This document shows, one piece after another, positions 62,553 to 64,000 of a stretch of DNA of 64,000 nucleotides; the stretch's first letter is position 1, and every line of letters begins with the position of its first letter. The translations under genes were made by a program, and so were the position numbers. The notes beneath the pieces are model-generated. The model worked only from the letters and a program-made list of their open reading frames with translations, was not told the origin of the DNA and did no database searches. Source of the DNA: Kosakonia oryzendophytica (GTDB taxonomy: Bacteria > Pseudomonadota > Gammaproteobacteria > Enterobacterales > Enterobacteriaceae); assembly GCF_900094925.1 (NCBI RefSeq), contig NZ_FMAY01000005.1, positions 186,001 through 250,000 of the forward strand, in the 5' to 3' direction.

Positions 62553-63253
62553 TGGATGCATTCACGGATATCCGCCTTAAAGGTGTCTCCTACGCTTTTG
62601 GCACACACACTGTTCTCCATCATATCGACTTACATATTCAACCCGGTAGCGTCGTTGCGTTGCTAGGGCCTTCCGGTTGCGGCAAAAGCACGCTGCTGCG
62701 TTTGCTGGTGGGGCTGGCTGAACCCGCATTCGGTGAGATCTGGTTTGGCGATCGCCTGATGGCAAAAGCGGGCTGGTCGTTACCGCCTGAAGCGCGTGAC
62801 ATTGGCATGGTCTTTCAGGATTACGCGCTGTGGCCGCATATGAGCGTAGCGCAAAACGTCGCCTTTCCGTTGAAGATGCGCAATGTTCCGCGTGCCGAGC
62901 GTGAGCAACGCGTCATGCAGGCACTGGAAAGAGTCGGGTTGACGGCATTCGCCGGACGTAAACCCGCAGGGTTGTCCGGTGGGCAACAGCAGCGCGTCGC
63001 ACTGGCGCGCGCCATTGTCGCCGAACCCCGTGTGTTGCTGTTTGATGAGCCGCTCTCCAATCTCGACAGCGCACTGCGCGAGTCTTTATGCCATGAGATG
63101 GCGCAATTGCTGCGTCAAATCGGCACCACTGCCGTCTATGTCACCCACGATCGTCGGGAAGCGGAATGGCTTGCCGACCGCATTGTGCATCTCGCCGCTG
63201 GCACTGTTGAATCTGAATGCACCGTTACATCATCCTCAGGGGAAATGGCATGA
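62552..63253 (+). CDS. ABC transporter ATP-binding protein (iron/thiamine/spermidine type)
   Basis: A 233-residue ABC ATPase without a C-terminal TOBE domain. Walker A GPSGCGKST (about residues 38-46), Q-loop FQDYALWPHMS, signature [14 protein letters not shown], Walker B VLLFDEPLSNLDS and H-loop VTHDRREAEWL are intact. It is of the FbpC/ThiQ/PotA group. It starts at ATG 62552 and overlaps the next gene by 4 bp (ATGA). The permease gene expected for the operon is not in the window and probably follows the binding protein. The substrate is unclear. Confidence 0.9.
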   Translation: MDAFTDIRLKGVSYAFGTHTVLHHIDLHIQPGSVVALLGPSGCGKSTLLRLLVGLAEPAFGEIWFGDRLMAKAGWSLPPEARDIGMVFQDYALWPHMSVAQNVAFPLKMRNVPRAEREQRVMQALERVGLTAFAGRKPAGLSGGQQQRVALARAIVAEPRVLLFDEPLSNLDSALRESLCHEMAQLLRQIGTTAVYVTHDRREAEWLADRIVHLAAGTVESECTVTSSSGEMA

Positions 63254-64000
63254 AAACCATACTGTCTGTCAAAAAAGGAGTCGCTTTAGCCATGGTGTTG
63301 TCGTCCATGATCATGTCCAGTGCGCATGCGCTGACCGTCTATACCGCCGGTCCTGGGTCGCTGGCAAAAAGCCTTGCCAGCGGTTTTGAGCAGAAGACCG
63401 GCGTGAAGGTCGATATCTTCCAGGCCACCACCGGCAAAGTCATGGCGAGACTGGAAGCAGAACAAGCCAATCCACAGGCGGATATTTTGATCTCTGCCTC
63501 CTGGGACACTGCAGAAGATCTGCATAACCGGGGCTGGTTGCTGCCGTTTAGCAGTGCGAACGCCGCGAAAGTGCCGGAGACGCTAAAAAGCACGGACTAC
63601 ATTGCGCAAGGGGTTTCCGCGCTGGGCATTGTATGGAACAGCAAAAGCGGCACTCCGGAACCGAAAGAGTGGCAGGATCTGACCACCGCAGATTTTAAAG
63701 ATAAAGTCACCACGCCGGATCCAGCGCTCTCTGGCGCGTCGCTGGATCTGCTGATTGGCCTGCAAAACGGCATGGGTGAGAAAGCCTGGCAGTTGTTCGA
63801 TGCCCTGAAACAAAACGGCATGGTGGTAAGCGGCCCAAATGCCCAGGCCGTCACACCCGTGATGCAAGGCGCGAAAGCGGCAGTGTTTGGCGCAGTAGAT
63901 TACGTCACCTACGGCAATATTGCGCAGGGTGAATCGCTGAAAGTGATCTTCCCGGCCAGCGGCACGGTAATTGCACCGCGCCCGATGATGATCCTCAAAA
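63250..64000 (+). CDS. ABC transporter substrate-binding protein (partial, 3' end cut)
   Basis: The first 250 residues of a periplasmic binding protein of the family 1 (AfuA/ThiB-like) type; the gene runs off the right edge. Signal peptide about residues 1-28 (VKKGVALAMVLSSMIMSSA, cut after SAHA). The mature part begins LTVYTAGPGSLAKSLASGFE, typical of the ferric-iron or thiamine class, and continues ADILISASWDTAEDLHNRG and SGTVIAPRPMMILK. It overlaps the ATPase gene by 4 bp. Binding-protein-last or -middle order with the permease downstream is likely. Confidence 0.9.
   Translation, partial: MKTILSVKKGVALAMVLSSMIMSSAHALTVYTAGPGSLAKSLASGFEQKTGVKVDIFQATTGKVMARLEAEQANPQADILISASWDTAEDLHNRGWLLPFSSANAAKVPETLKSTDYIAQGVSALGIVWNSKSGTPEPKEWQDLTTADFKDKVTTPDPALSGASLDLLIGLQNGMGEKAWQLFDALKQNGMVVSGPNAQAVTPVMQGAKAAVFGAVDYVTYGNIAQGESLKVIFPASGTVIAPRPMMILK

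Noticed and set aside
1-64000. CRISPR array, tRNA, rRNA, IS element, integrase or REP/ERIC repeats
   Set aside because: None was seen by reading; short repeats found are hairpins or operators at gene ends. A dedicated search could still find small ones.

Overview
The window is 64 kb of chromosome from a member of the Enterobacteriaceae, close to Enterobacter, Kosakonia or Klebsiella; the genus cannot be fixed from the sequence alone. It follows the order of the ydcO-to-yddH segment of the E. coli K-12 chromosome: ydcO, sutR, rlhA, ydcR, ydcSTUV-patD, ortT, ydcY, ydcZ, mnaT, curA, mcbR, yncD, yncE, ansP, yncG, pptA, yddH. Accessory blocks are inserted between these conserved landmarks. I see no rRNA, tRNA, insertion sequence, integrase, CRISPR array or prophage.

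Layout. 1-2.8 kb: the start of an EamA exporter gene, a divergent AraC regulator, and ydcO. 2.8-5.6 kb: sutR and rlhA (23S rRNA hydroxylation). 5.6-13.7 kb: an accessory block in the rlhA-ydcR interval, which carries hicAB in K-12. Here it holds a small secreted Pro/Lys-rich protein, a LysR/nitroreductase pair, a stand-alone deaminase-like protein, a three-gene cyanide-insensitive bd oxidase operon, and an AAA ATPase plus HNH nuclease pair of the Septu (PtuAB) antiphage type. 13.8-20.9 kb: ydcR and the ydcSTUV-patD uptake/oxidation operon. 20.9-32.3 kb: a second accessory block between patD and ydcY. It has three small proteins of unknown function, two tandem OrtT-type membrane toxins, an alpha/beta hydrolase, the srfABC operon and a DppA-like binding protein.

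32.3-45.7 kb: ydcY, ydcZ-mnaT, an XRE-cupin regulator, curA, mcbR, a chemoreceptor, a secreted S1/P1-type nuclease, yncD/yncE (TonB receptor and beta-propeller partner), a hydrolase and ansP. 46.2-53.8 kb: an eight-gene operon with two flavin-dependent monooxygenases, an M20 deacylase, a GNAT acetyltransferase and an amino-acid ABC transporter with two binding proteins. It matches the acetylate-oxidise-deacetylate logic of S-substituted cysteine salvage. 53.8-57.8 kb: a galactarate/talarate catabolic pair with a LacI-family regulator and two matching operator palindromes. 57.9-64 kb: yncG, pptA, an esterase, yddH, a GGDEF diguanylate cyclase and the start of an ABC importer operon cut by the window end.

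The most interesting parts are the Septu-like pair with its long N-terminal ATPase extension, the srfABC operon (membrane protein, Hsp70/actin-like protein and degenerate P-loop protein), the tandem OrtT genes, the lone deaminase-like protein, and the sulfur amino-acid operon. All functional calls come from reading the proteins and recalling families; no database search was run.
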